From Prorocentrum cordatum (taxonomy: Eukaryota; Sar; Dinophyceae; Prorocentrales; Prorocentraceae), in NCBI GenBank assembly GCA_963575745.1, contig CAUYUJ010012769.1:285061-349060 (forward strand): 64,000 nt of DNA, given 5' to 3'. Each line of letters starts with the position of its first letter. Position 1 is the first letter of the stretch. Shown here piece after piece: positions 1 through 9,517 of the stretch. The notes below the pieces were generated by a model. The model saw only the letters and a program-made list of their open reading frames with translations. It searched no databases and was not told the DNA's origin. Position numbers and translations under genes: made by a program.

Positions 1-374
1 GGATGGACCCAGGAGGCAAGGATGCAAGGGTACCCTTGGGAGAGGTGCCCATCCTTACCCTGCGGGCCGATTTTTTGCCTTGGGGCCCCACACGGAAGGT
101 CGGGGGCCTTCCGAGCCTTCTGAGCCTTCTGAGCAGGCCCGCCCCCTCTCGCTTGAAGTAGATTGGGATCTGGGAATCCCAAAATACATACCTTCGACGA
201 CCAGCGTGCATATCCTGGGGCCCCACGCGGAAGGTCGGGGGCCTGCCGGGCCTTCCGAGCAGGCCCGCCCCCCTCTCGTCTCCCCCGCGGGGCTCGCCGC
301 CGACCTGGGGCGCCCGCGCCGAGGCTGCCTCGGGCGCGGCGGGCCAGCAGCAGTCCTCAAGGGTGGACCAGAGC
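1..374. repeat. Imperfect direct duplication, no gene
   Basis: No coding region was recognised. A block with the core GGGGCCCCACRCGGAAGGTC occurs at about 80-145 and again at about 213-272, a partial direct duplication spaced by about 135 bp. Both copies are followed by CCTTCYGAG-type repeats and GCAGGCCCGCCCCC. A weaker related stretch lies at about 655-730. Open frames here exist in several frames at once and reflect GC-rich sequence. Confidence 0.5.
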
Positions 375-503
375 TGGCCATCGCTCGGACGTCCATTCCC
401 TGTGTTTTTTTCGGTTTCGTGCGTGGCTTTTTCCGCCAAGTGATCAAGGATGCTCCTCGATGGTCCTCGCCAAAGGAAAGATGCACACGTCCGAGCGATG
501 CCA
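375..503. mobile_element. MITE-like TIR element, family 1, copy 1
   Basis: An approximately 128-bp element bounded by perfect 14-bp inverted repeats, CATCGCTCGGACGT at the left and ACGTCCGAGCGATG at the right. The flanks (TGGC... and ...GCCA) extend the symmetry. The interior holds a T-run, TTCGGTTTCGTGCGTG, and a GATCAAGGATGCTCCTCGAT block. Four more copies lie at 39115, 40260, 41817 and 61133 with the same ends. There is no coding capacity, so any mobility would need a transposase supplied elsewhere. No clear target-site duplication was identified. Confidence 0.75.
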
Positions 504-1424
504 AGAGAGAGGCACGGATGCAAGGGGTGCACGCTGGTCGGAAGAAGTGGGCAGACACATGAAGCAGGAAGGCATTGGAGGTAGATTGGACTTCCGCCCG
601 CCCCCCTGAAGAGGAGGGAAGAGGAGCGCCGTTCAGCTCCTGAAGCAGGAAGGCGCCTAAAGCAGATGGGAATTTGGGCATCCCGACATGCCTGCTTTCA
701 ACGACCGGCGGGTACCCTTGGGAAGGTTGCCTTGTAGATGCCACGACGGTGGACACTCTAACAGTCCTAGAGCATTGAATGTAAGATGTACTTAGAGTGT
801 CGGAAGCTGTTCTAAACATGCTTTAAACATGTGTTCCGCATGTTGGAAACATGTTTAAGGCAGGTTTTAGACATCTGGAACTTATTTGGCAACCTGCTTC
901 CTCTCCATTGTGCTCGTCCTCCAACCCTTGGGAAAGTTGTCCACCCTTCCCATCGGTTTCGACTGTACCGATGGCACGCCGCCGTGGAGAGCCCATCAGC
1001 GGGTGACCACTGAAGAGGCAGAGAAACAGGCTTTCGGGCAACAGCGACGGACTTGCACGCTGATGGGCTCCCCGCGGCAGCGAGTCGGATCGATGTTCTC
1101 TTTCCCTCCGGAACTCTGGCTGATTCCGCCGCGCCCGGATTTTAGGGCACGAGAGGTCCTCGCATCGGCGTCGGGAGATCGGACCGGAGCGGAGTGTGCC
1201 TCGCCACGGGACCACGGGCTTGACCCTGGAGGGCGCCCAGCCCAGGCAGGAGGCCCTCTCGGCCGATGGGAGCGCCGAGCGGAGCTGGGCACCGGCCTGC
1301 CGTCGGAACCAAACCGCCTTCCCTCCCCTCCCTTCCCTCGGTCGTTTTGTCCGTCTGGCACGCTCAGAGTGGGCACAGGAATGCACTGAAAATAACCCAA
1401 AGCGGTGTGAGCATCATTTCTCGG
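504..1424. other. No gene seen
   Basis: GC-rich sequence with overlapping open frames on both strands but no recognisable domain. The only structure noted is the run of ATG/CATG-rich words near 815-880 (repeated AACATG) and a weak relative of the 153-235 block at 655-730. Confidence 0.4.
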
Positions 1425-1523
1425 AGATCCGCACAGATTTCTTGGATCGGCGCTGGGCCCCGTGTTGCGCTCCGCTCGCCAGGGAGGGGGGTCCAGCACC
1501 GATCCAACATATCTGCGCGGACC
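1425..1523. mobile_element. MITE-like TIR element, family 2, copy 1
   Basis: An approximately 99-bp foldback element. The left arm reads ATCCGCACAGATTTCTTGG then ATCGGCGCTGG. The reverse complement of the right arm reads GTCCGCGCAGATATGTTGG then ATCGGTGCTGG, a TIR of about 30 bp with a few mismatches. Related copies lie at 3829-3971 and 8118-8243. It is non-coding. Confidence 0.65.
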
Positions 1524-2530
1524 ATGTTTGTGCCGTTTCCCCAAACACCCGACGTCATGATTTTGTCATGACGTCGACCCCCAGGTCTCGACCCGTTCCC
1601 TGGGACCGGTTTTTCATCCTGAGCCGATTTTTCGCGGTCACGAGGCCTGGTGAGGGCCCCCAACGGCCTAAAATTGTGAAAAACCTCCCCGTCGCGATTT
1701 TTTCATGACTCGAGGGGGTCTGGGCCTGCTCCTCGGATTCATCGTCGTGCTGCCACAAAGGGCCGCTGGAGAAGGAGCGCATGGGGCTCTTCTGGCGTCG
1801 GCGAGCCCCGGCCACCACGCCGGGGCTCCCCGACCCCGACCCGAGGAACGGCCCGAAAACCAGAGCCCCTCGTGAGGGTTTCTTTGATTCGGCGTTTCGA
1901 CAGACATACAATTTTTGGTCTGCGGGTCGAGAGCGAGCCTCTTCCGGTTCAGAGCTAGGCGGGCCACGCAGCGCTCTAATTGGGGAGACAGAGCACAGGC
2001 GGCCGGGGCCTCAGGCGGCCGGGGCCTCAGGCGGCCGGAGGGCGGGACCCTCCGACAGACAGACAGACGGACAGAGAAGCCAGGCGCCCCGGGCGGCGCA
2101 TCGGCAACAGAGCAACGGCTAAGGATTGACCGGCCCCCCGCGCACACCGGAGATGGAGCGTGCGTCGTGCGAGCGGGTGGCGGGCGACAAATCGACGTCG
2201 TGGGTTCAAAGCGCAAGCTCGTCGGGACAATGCGTCGGCGTTTCGACATTGGGCGGAAGAGGGGGGGAGGGGGGGGGGGGGTCAGGCTCCAGGCCTCTGC
2301 TTAGTGCGACTGTTTGCAACAGTGCTGCCTCTGGGGGAGACTCCACGCGCTCGAAGCAGGCGCCAAGAACATCCAGGATCTATCTACTCCATGGGGGGGG
2401 AGAGGGGGTGCGAGGGCCCGCGCCGATCGGCAAAACAATGAATTCGCCGGCCCAACGGGCCAGAGGCGTGCTAAGATCTCCGGTAACTTGTTAACAATAT
2501 TTCTAGTTCGCGCGCGCGGAGCGGCCCCTG
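1524..2530. other. No gene seen; short GGCCGGGGCCTCAGGC tandem
   Basis: No protein domain was recognised. A short direct tandem (GGCCGGGGCCTCAGGC, about 1999-2040) and poly-G runs (2262-2282, 2392-2400) are present. Open frames in this interval overlap on both strands and have no homologous appearance. Confidence 0.4.
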
Positions 2531-2790
2531 GGGGCCCCCGGACGAAAAGTACCCCGGCAAGGTCCCGAGAGAAGCCCGGGAGAAGCCACCAGACCACTCC
2601 AGGGGAGGGTATTTTTCGACACCCCTCACGAGGATCGTGGCCTCCGAGGGGGGAGCCGCAATCGACTACCCCCAAGAGCCCCCCAAGAGGCCCTGGGGGC
2701 CTCCAAAACGCCGCCAAGGAGCCCCAAGAGACTCCCAAGAGGTCCCCAAGAGGCCCCCAAGAGGCCCTAAAGAGGGCTCCAGGGCCGGCG
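2531..2790 (-). repeat. CCCCAAGAGGCCC-type minisatellite-like repeat
   Basis: Irregular repetition of CCCCAAGAGGCCC and CCCAAGAG words, most dense at 2668-2775. On the minus strand this reads CTTGGGG/GGCCTCTTGGGG, the same repeat vocabulary as at 7160-7460, 37460-37570 and 54560-55800. It is non-coding and is probably a degraded copy of that repeat family in inverse orientation. Confidence 0.55.
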
Positions 2791-3584
2791 GCATGAGCGA
2801 AGCGATTAAATAAAAAACGATCACTTCCCGAGCCCGACGTGGTCCTGACCTCAGCGTCTTGACTGTGATGGGGACGATTCGGAGGCGGCCGGGGGTCTGA
2901 GCCGGTTAGGATGGGGGGGTGCAGCCAAATCCGCTCCACATCGGTTCCTGGACCCCTCCCGAGGTCAAGGTGGTGCAGTTTTTCACCCCGGATTCGTTCT
3001 TCATGGTCCTCGGGCCCGAAAACGGCCCCGAGGCCGAAGAAGGTACAAAGCCTTCCAGGTCCCAGAACCTCGAACCTGACCGCCCGTCCGGCTGGCCAGA
3101 GCCATTGCTGGGCCACCTCAGGCCACCAGACGGCTCCAAGGGACGATGCCCAACAGCGAGAATGCTGCCCGAGAACGACAGCGGCGGCCGGTGGACGGGG
3201 CGATTCCCAGTAATGACGAGCGGCCGACGTCCGCGGGGCGACTCCGACGACGAGCCCTGCTCAGCATGGGCAGTAATTGCTGCGGTCGTCCCCGGCCCTT
3301 TCCGCCCCCAGGTCGGTCCTCCCGACACGCCAACCACCCTTCTCATCCGCCCACCTCTCCTCCCCTCCCCTCCCCTCCTCAGCGGTTTTGCTATTACCGC
3401 TGAGCCGGTGCTATGCCAGACGTGTGCCCACCGGATCGAGCGGCTCGGGAGGTTTGCTCCTCATGACTAGTACATCCTGTGTTTCGCCACCTTCTTCTCT
3501 GGACCTGGGGCTCAGGACGCAGGCCAATCCATGCTTCATGTCCCTCTCCCCTCCTCTCCCCTCCCTCCTCCCTGCTCCCCCCTC
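2791..3584. repeat. No gene; short dispersed repeat at 2881-2950
   Basis: No gene was recognised. The block 2881-2950 (GAGGCGGCC..., GGATG..., AGCCAAATCC) resembles 58920-58995 in order and spacing, so it is a dispersed repeat of about 75 bp. The remainder is unremarkable GC-rich sequence. Confidence 0.45.
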
Positions 3585-3690
3585 TCTGCACCCGCTGGCG
3601 CAGACCACCTGGGGCCCCAGCGCTGACATCCGACGCGACAGGGAGGAGGGGCGCGCGCCTCTTTCGCGAGTCCGTCGACAAGGGGGCCGG
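3585..3690. repeat. Dispersed duplicate of 4650-4745
   Basis: About 100 bp sharing CACCCGCYGGCGCAGMCCAC, CTGRCAYCGAC-type words and GACRGCGRCAGGGAGGAG in the same order as 4650-4745. It is non-coding and is probably an old segmental copy. Confidence 0.4.
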
Positions 3691-3828
3691 GAGGGGGGCA
3701 AAGTCTGGGTTCGCGAGCCAGCTCACGCATAGCTGGCACTCCGAGACCTCCTGGCGCCACGGTGTCGCGGAAAAGGCGCCTGGCGGCGGAGCCAAACCCA
3801 GCTGCGCTGGGAGGAACTGCATGACCGT

Positions 3829-3971
3829 GAACTGTCGGAGGTAATGTGTGGATTTCTGGTATCGGCGCTGGACCCCCCTCCTGCTGACGCGCGGAGAGCG
3901 CCACAGGCGGCGCCAGTTGCGCCGCCAGGGGGGCCCAACGCCGATCCGAAATATCCGCGCGGAGTTCTGAC
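3829..3971. mobile_element. MITE-like TIR element, family 2, copy 2
   Basis: The left arm (GTGTGGATTTCTGGTATCGG then CGCTGGACC) pairs with the right arm, whose reverse complement contains CGCGGATATTTCGGATCGG then CGTTGGGCC. Total length is about 140 bp, with a GC-rich centre (GCGCCACAGGCGGCGCCAG). Same family as 1425-1523. Confidence 0.6.
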
Positions 3972-4019
3972 AATTTATGTTTGCGCAGCTTCTTCCAGGA
4001 ACGTTGCGGAAAAGGCCCG

Positions 4020-4065
4020 ACGGCGGGGCCAAATCCGGCTTCATGCGGCAGATGTCGTGCAGAAG
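4020..4065. repeat. Dispersed motif GGCGGGGCCACATCC/GCGGCAGATGTCGT
   Basis: The words GGCGGGGCCAAATCC and CATGCGGCAGATGTCGT at 4031-4062 recur at about 4371-4408, and more weakly at 39300-39332 (AACCAGCTGCATGCAGC). It is a short dispersed repeat of unknown nature. Confidence 0.4.
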
Positions 4066-4117
4066 GGCTGCTGAAACAAGAAACGCTAGGTAAGGAACGA
4101 AGGAGGACTAGAGTTAG

Positions 4118-4259
4118 GTCGGGCATGTCCTCCTACAGGCGGATTTTGGGCGAAACATGTAAAATAGTAAAACAAAATCTAAAATGATCAGAATCGTCGC
4201 ATGATGTTTTTTTTGTGACTTTTTTTAAGATTTTCCTTCGGTAGAGGGACAGGCCCGAC
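4118..4259. mobile_element. MITE-like TIR element, family 3, copy 1
   Basis: A 142-bp AT-rich foldback element. The left end is GTCGGGCATGTCCTCCTAC. The right end reverse complement is GTCGGGCCTGTCCCTCTAC. The interior is T-rich (TTTTTTTTGTGAC). A second copy lies at 57274-57425, sharing the subterminal word AGGCGGATTT. There is no coding capacity. Confidence 0.7.
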
Positions 4260-4413
4260 TTCAGGCTAGAGAAACAACCACGGAACGACCCAAGGAACAG
4301 CGAGCCCCTCCGAAACCCGAACTGCTCCTCAATGTCAGCGTCTTGGCCGCATTGGAGACAATGCCCCGCGGCGGGGCCACATCCAGCTGCACGCGGCAGA
4401 TGTCGTAACCTTG

Positions 4414-4509
4414 GGGGTCCCGAAACGGTGCGGTGACGGACCGTGCGGTGACCTCGAAATCCCCCAAGACCTCACCGCACGGTCCGTCACCGCACGGTCT
4501 TGGGACCCC
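4414..4509. repeat. Inverted repeat of TCACCGCACGGT motifs
   Basis: Two arms of about 38 bp (4414-4451 and 4471-4509), each holding two ACCGTGCGGTGA words, are separated by about 19 bp. They pair with three to four mismatches. The word is itself near-palindromic. Further copies occur at 4560 and 4590, and a related segment (42312-42400) carries the same words followed by TCCTCGGAGA. Confidence 0.75.
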
Positions 4510-4649
4510 GGAGGCCCCTGTCGCCCGAGACGTCCTCGGAGAGGGACTCGAGTCCCAAAACCGTGCGGTGACCCCGAATCCCCACCGACTCACCGCACGG
4601 TGTGGTCACCACCCCGTTTGGGGGCCCCCGATCCCTCCTCTCGACCCGC

Positions 4650-4745
4650 CCGGCCCTTCCTCCACCCGCCGGCGCAGCCCACCCGGGGGGCTGGCACCGA
4701 CACCCGACGGCGGCAGGGAGGAGAGGAGGGCGGAGAGCACACGCG
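4650..4745. repeat. Dispersed duplicate of 3585-3690
   Basis: The second copy of the approximately 100-bp block described at 3585-3690, lying between the TCACCGCACGGT inverted repeat and the long palindrome. Confidence 0.4.
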
Positions 4746-4782
4746 GGGGGAGGTGCGCGCGCACGGCGGGCAGAGACGCAGG

Positions 4783-4936
4783 TAGGGGGCCACATGCGAA
4801 CCCTGCCCCTGCCCCCCACGACTTCTGAGGGGGAGGGTGGGGTTCCCTTCGCTCGGGAGCTCCCGAACGAAGTGAACCCCACCCTCCCCCTCAGAAGTCG
4901 TGGGGGGTAGGGGTAGGGTTCGCATGTGGCCCCCTA
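4783..4936. repeat. 154-bp near-perfect palindrome without spacer
   Basis: Two 77-bp arms meet at a GAGCTC centre (4857-4862) with no spacer. Reading the right arm as its reverse complement gives only four mismatches to the left arm over 77 bp. The outer ends are TAGGGGGCCACATGCG. Such a structure could extrude as a cruciform. It has no coding role, and nothing in the arms suggests a terminal repeat of a known transposon. Confidence 0.95.
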
Positions 4937-5168
4937 GCAGGCGCGGCAAGAAGGAGCAGATCTTGGGCGCGGCAAGGAGGAGCAGGTCTTGGGCGGGATG
5001 GCACGGCGGCCCTGCGCCATGGCCTGCGCGCGGCACGCCGCGCCGGAGACGGGGGCGATCGCCCGCGACCTTGCTCGGGCAGCTGACGCGCCAGTGTCGG
5101 CGAAGACGCCCCCGTTCTACTCGGCGTCGCTCAGATGTAGTGTGGACGCAGGACTTCTGAGATCGGCT
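4937..5168. repeat. 28-bp tandem duplication, otherwise nothing seen
   Basis: GGCGCGGCAAGAAGGAGCAG at about 4940 is repeated as GGCGCGGCAAGGAGGAGCAG about 28 bp further on. No gene was recognised in the rest. Confidence 0.5.
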
Positions 5169-5347
5169 ACACGCAGGAGCGAGCCTGGGCAAGAGTGGCC
5201 TTCGGTGCGCGGCTTTCTGGGGGGCCGCGGGGGTGGGGGGGGGGGGCAAACACAGGCGCGCAAGGCGCCACCATCGCATCGCGTTCGGCGGTCGGGGAAC
5301 CCCACTGCCCGCACCAGAGGTCACTCCGGCGAAAGGTCACTCTCCTG
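5169..5347. mobile_element. MITE-like TIR element, family 5, copy 1
   Basis: The left end (CACGCAGGAGCGAGCCTGGG, then AGTGGCCTTCGGTGCG) pairs with the right end (reverse complement AGGAGAGTGACCTTTCGCCG, then AGTGACCTCTGGTGCG). The TIR is about 36-38 bp and the element about 180 bp. A cleaner copy lies at 52811-52952. Confidence 0.65.
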
Positions 5348-6360
5348 TCTATAGTCGATAAGAGACCCATTTGGGTCAAAGATGACGGACGCGTGGGCGG
5401 CCAGAGATCGCCAGAGCCGCGCCTCGCGACACGACGCGAAGCACAGCAGGCAGCAAACCCTGAAACTCCGCAGCTCTGTCGCCGCCGCAGCAGCGGAGGG
5501 CGAGTACGAAACTTTTCGCCGCCAGGAGCGTTGCTCCCCCCAGGAGAGAGGCCTGGGGGATGTTTGGGCGTGGCTTAATGGGGGGGTCACAAATGGGGGT
5601 GTCAGAAAAAAGTCCCCTTTCGTGCCCCTTTCGGGCCCCTCCAGAGCCCCAGGGGGCTCATTTAGGTACCTTTTCGAACCACCCTTGCCACCCCCCCATT
5701 TACGACCCCCCCATTACGCGGCGCCCAAGATGTCCCCCCTTTCACAATTCCGGGACTGAGATTCTATGTACGCCCTCCGTGGCTCCGATCGCACCACTGA
5801 CGCGCGTGCAGACGCCAGCCAGCTGAAGCTGACCGCGTAAATTTTCAGATGTCGTTGGCCTCTGAAGAACCGGATCGCCCCCCGCCTTGAGCAGCCTGAG
5901 GGCATTCTATCCGCTATTGTAGCGGGGCATCTGGCCGCCAAGCGCCGAATCCGGGAGCCCGAAAGCGGAGAAGAACTTCGGGAGCCCTTTCCTCAAAGAC
6001 TCCTCTGCTTCAGGTCTCCGCCCCAAGTCCGCTCGACATCGATCTCTGGAGGCCCCCATCCTGGTAGGTTCTTCGAGCTGCGTGCATGAGAGGCCTCCCA
6101 GATAGGGTCTGAGTAGATGGGGGTCGGAGGATCGCGCCGTATCGCCGATGCATCGGCGGTGCACCAGCAAGGTCGGCGGTGCATCGGTGACGTCAGTGCG
6201 GAGTAAATCGAGCTGCGAGTCCAGCCGCATTGGCGATGCATCGGCGATGCGGCGTGATCCTCCAACCCCATCTGCTTGGACCCCACCTGGGAGGCATATA
6301 GTGCAGCCGTGGCAACCAAGGGCGCCAATGAGGCTCTGGCAGACTCGATAATTTCGAGGA
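5348..6360. other. No gene seen; GCATCG/CGATGC-rich stretch
   Basis: No domain was recognised. The stretch 6140-6260 repeats the palindromic word CGATGCATCG and variants (CATCGGCGGTGCA, GGCGATGCATCGGCGATGC). The same words recur in the 9110-9250 and 40765-40905 repeat. Confidence 0.4.
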
Positions 6361-6570
6361 AGAAGGGAGGCGGAAGGGGGGGGAGGAGGAGGAGGAGGAG
6401 GAGAAGGAGGAGGAGGAGAAGGACGAGGATGAGGATGATGATGATGCTGATGATGCTGCTGATGATAATGATGCTGATGCTGATGATGGTGAGGACGATG
6501 ATGAATGATGAAGCTGGACATGAAGATGAACATGAAAATGATGATGATGCTGCTGATGATGATAATGATA
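6361..6570. repeat. (GGA)n then degenerate (GAT)n tract
   Basis: GGA triplets (6361-6430) pass into GATGATGCT-type triplets up to the hairpin at 6571. Simple sequence; the apparent Asp-, Met- or Arg-rich frames are not treated as genes. Confidence 0.85.
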
Positions 6571-7803
6571 CTAGAACCACGCGCGCGCTTCGCGCGCGCT
6601 TAGGTTCTAGCGCAGGCCAGTCGAGGGGCACGGAGTCTTCGTGCTGTCTGGTGTCGGTCTTCAGACGGCTCAAAGAATCTTGAACTGACTCTCGGGCTGT
6701 TTTGGGGCTGTTTCAGGGGTGTTGGGCCGTGCTCGCGCTGTCGAGGGTCCACCTCGAAAGTTTCTTGGGCCGCTGAGGCGGTCTTTGGCTCTGCCCGAAG
6801 GCTATCTGGCGGCCTCTAGGGTGAGACAGCAGACATCCTTCGTCATCATCGTCGTCATCGTCATTCTCATCGGCATCCTCATCATCATCGTCGCCGTCGT
6901 CGTCACACTCATCATCACCATCGTCATCACCATCAACATCGTCGTCGTCGTCGTCGTCATCGTCATCGTCATTGGCATCGGCATTATCATCATCATAAGG
7001 TTCGTCCTCATTACCATCATCGTCGTCGTTATCGTTATCATCAGCAGCAGCATCATCATCCTCATCATCCTCATCATCCTCATCATCTTCATCATCACAA
7101 TCATCAGCATCAGCACCATCACCATCACCACCGTTGTCGTCGTCCTCATCCTCGGGGCGCCTCGTGAAGCCTCTTGGGGGGCCTCTGGAGGCCCTTTAGG
7201 GCCTGCCGCGGGCGTCTTGGGGGCCTCTTCGGGCCTCTTGGGGGTCTCTTAGGGGCCTCTTGGGGGCCTTTTGGGGCGGGGGGGCTGGAAGGTTCAGTTG
7301 GGTTTCCTGTTTTGGGCCCCTCTTGGGGCCCTTCGGGGACGCGTTTGGGCCGTCCTGGGCGCCTCTTGGACTGTCCTGGGCCCCTCTGGGGCCGTCTTGG
7401 GGCTCTCTTGTGGGCTTCGTGGGCCGTCTTGGGGCGGTCTAGGGAGAGTCTGAGATCGTAAAGGACGGTACGAAGGCCAAAACATCGAATATGGCAAAAT
7501 TTTACGAAGGGAGCGGGGCTATTTTTGCTTCCCGGGGCCGTCTGGGGGGATCTCTTGGAGGGGTCTTCGAGCGTCTTGGATGCGTCTGGGGCGGTTCGAG
7601 ACGCCTCTTGAGCCGAAGGAGACCGCTGGAGGTTGTCTTCAGGGTGGCTCTGGGCGGCCTGGGGCCGCCTGGACGGCCGTCTGGGCTCTCCTGGGGCCGA
7701 CCTGGGGCCCGCCGGGGAGCGGGCTGGGCCCGACGTCCCTCCATTTGCGGTCGGGGCTGCGGCCCGGGGGCCCCCGGGCCCGGTGCGGCGTTATATGTAT
7801 ACT
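6571..7803. repeat. Hairpin-bounded composite repeat, copy 1
   Basis: Begins with a 40-bp hairpin (6571-6610: CTAGAACC, then GCGCGC arms around CTTCG, then GGTTCTAG). It continues through a CAT/CGT tract (6836-7152), a CTTGGGGCC minisatellite-like region (7160-7460), a segment containing ACATCGAATATGGC, and ends in CGGTGCGGCGTTATATGTATA. A second locus, 54357-55946, has the same hairpin at its start, the same CTTGGGG repeats and the same end (GGTGCGCCGTTACATGTATA). Both sit inside degenerate trinucleotide sequence. It is non-coding. Confidence 0.6.
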
Positions 7804-8117
7804 GATAATGATGCTGATGATGCTGCTGATGATGATGAAGATGCTGATGATGCTGATGATGATGACGAGGAAGAGGGAAGGAGGAGGAGACCCTCGAGCC
7901 TCGATGCTCTCGAGCGGAGCACCGCCCGCGCTCCACCCCAGGGGGCCTCGCTGTAGAACTGGCGAGACGCACCCTCCACGCTGAGCATGGACAACAACAC
8001 CCAGGTCAGGGTGGTGTCGATGCCAACCTGCCGGAGCAGACGAAGAGCACTTTTCTAGTCTGCGGCGAGTTGGGTCAAACAAGCTGTCGGGCTGATGGCA
8101 GGATACGTCAGTAGCCA
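7804..8117. repeat. (GAT)n tract then unique sequence, no gene
   Basis: 7800-7871 is GATGATGCT-type simple sequence directly abutting the composite repeat. From 7872 to 8117 nothing was recognised. Confidence 0.6.
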
Positions 8118-8243
8118 ATTACGGCGAGATTGGATCGGCGCTGGACCTCCCTCCCTGGCGCGCGCAGCGCGACAGGGGCGGCGCCAGAGGCGCTACCAAG
8201 GGGCTCCAGCGCAGATCTAAGACATCCGCGCGAACCTCCGAAA
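8118..8243. mobile_element. MITE-like TIR element, family 2, copy 3
   Basis: The left arm GAGATTGGATCGGCGCTGG pairs with the right-arm reverse complement GATGTCTTAGATCTGCGCTGG-like sequence. The GC-rich centre (GCGCGCAGCGCGACAGG) resembles the centre of the 3829-3971 copy. Confidence 0.55.
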
Positions 8244-8485
8244 CTTCGGCTTGTATTGTTTGCCCTTCCTCGACGGCTCGAGTGGGGGATCGACTAAAGA
8301 ATTGACTTACCCCACAATTGAATTCGACGAGTCTACGAAAAATGCGTAGGCATGCTCCATAGATCTACGGAACAGTCTACGTATGGTTCGAAGGTCCGAC
8401 GGAACAATCATTTTGCGGGTAATCAATGTTGTAGTCGATCCCCTACTCGGACGGCAGGGGAAGGGAAGCGGGGCCGCGAGGCCTG

Positions 8486-8515
8486 CATCATCATCATCAT
8501 CAGCATCAGCATCAG

Positions 8516-8562
<47 letters not shown>

Positions 8563-9030
8563 CCATCACCATCACCATCACCATAACCATCACCATCATC
8601 AGCATCAGCATCATCATCAACAGCATCATCGGCAGCGTCAGCAGCAGCAGCATCAGCATCAGCATCAGCCTCAGCATCATCATCACCACCATCATCACCA
8701 GTAGTAACAACAGCCGCATCAGCATCAGCATACCACGACCATCACAACAATCACCATCATCGTCGTCACCATCACTATCACCATCAGCATCATCAGCATC
8801 AGCATCAGTACCATCATCACCACCACCATCATCATCACCAGCATTACCATCACCATCACCATCACCATCACCGTCATGATCAGCCTCATCACCACCACCA
8901 TCAGCATCAGCGTCAGCATCAACACCACCATCACCATCAGCATCAGCGCCAGCATCCTCACCATCGCCAGCACCACTACCATCACCATCACCATCGCCAT
9001 CACTACCACCATCACCGGCACCATCATTAA
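8486..9030. repeat. Long degenerate (CAT/CAG/CAC)n tract
   Basis: About 545 bp of CATCATCAGCATCACC-type triplets with a strong three-base period, open in several frames on both strands. The periodic sequence yields Ser/Ile or Met-rich translations with no domain, so it is annotated as microsatellite rather than gene. Confidence 0.85.
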
Positions 9031-9104
9031 CATCATGAGCGTCTGGAGGGACTGGTTCAGGGGGGGAACATCGACATGGCCAGGGGTGACTGGCACAGGG
9101 GTGG

Positions 9105-9255
9105 GGGAGAACTCCGCCTGGGATCGACGATGCATCGCCGATGGATCGGCGAGAGGTCCCCGATAGCGAAGCCGCAGGCTTCTGGGCGGGAATGGGCTAT
9201 CGGGCCCCGTCGGCGATGAGTGGGTCGATGCGATTCCCCCTCCCCCCTGAGCCTA
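9105..9255. repeat. Dispersed repeat rich in CGATGCATCG, copy 1
   Basis: Shares ordered blocks with 40765-40905: GGGATCGACGATGCATCGCC, GATCGGCGA, CCCCGATRG, CTTCTGGGCGGG, GGGCTATC, TCGGCGAT and GGGTCGATGC. Length is about 150 bp. Nothing suggests coding. Confidence 0.65.
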
Positions 9256-9517
9256 TCCCATCCTAACGGTTGCCCCGGATGACCACGCGCCCACCCCGGA
9301 CGTCGACGGGCCGCGGGCGTCGGTACATAATGGGGTCCACGAAAACAGAGATGAATAGACACATCTTCCTGGACCCTCGATATGTTTGCATGTTTCCATA
9401 GTTTGTAAAACATGTTTCCCGATCTAGTTCCATACGTAGACATGGTTTGCTGGTTCTCTTCCCTTCCATTTCCAATATTTTCCCGAACATCAGAGCATGC
9501 TTGTGACTGTGGATGTT

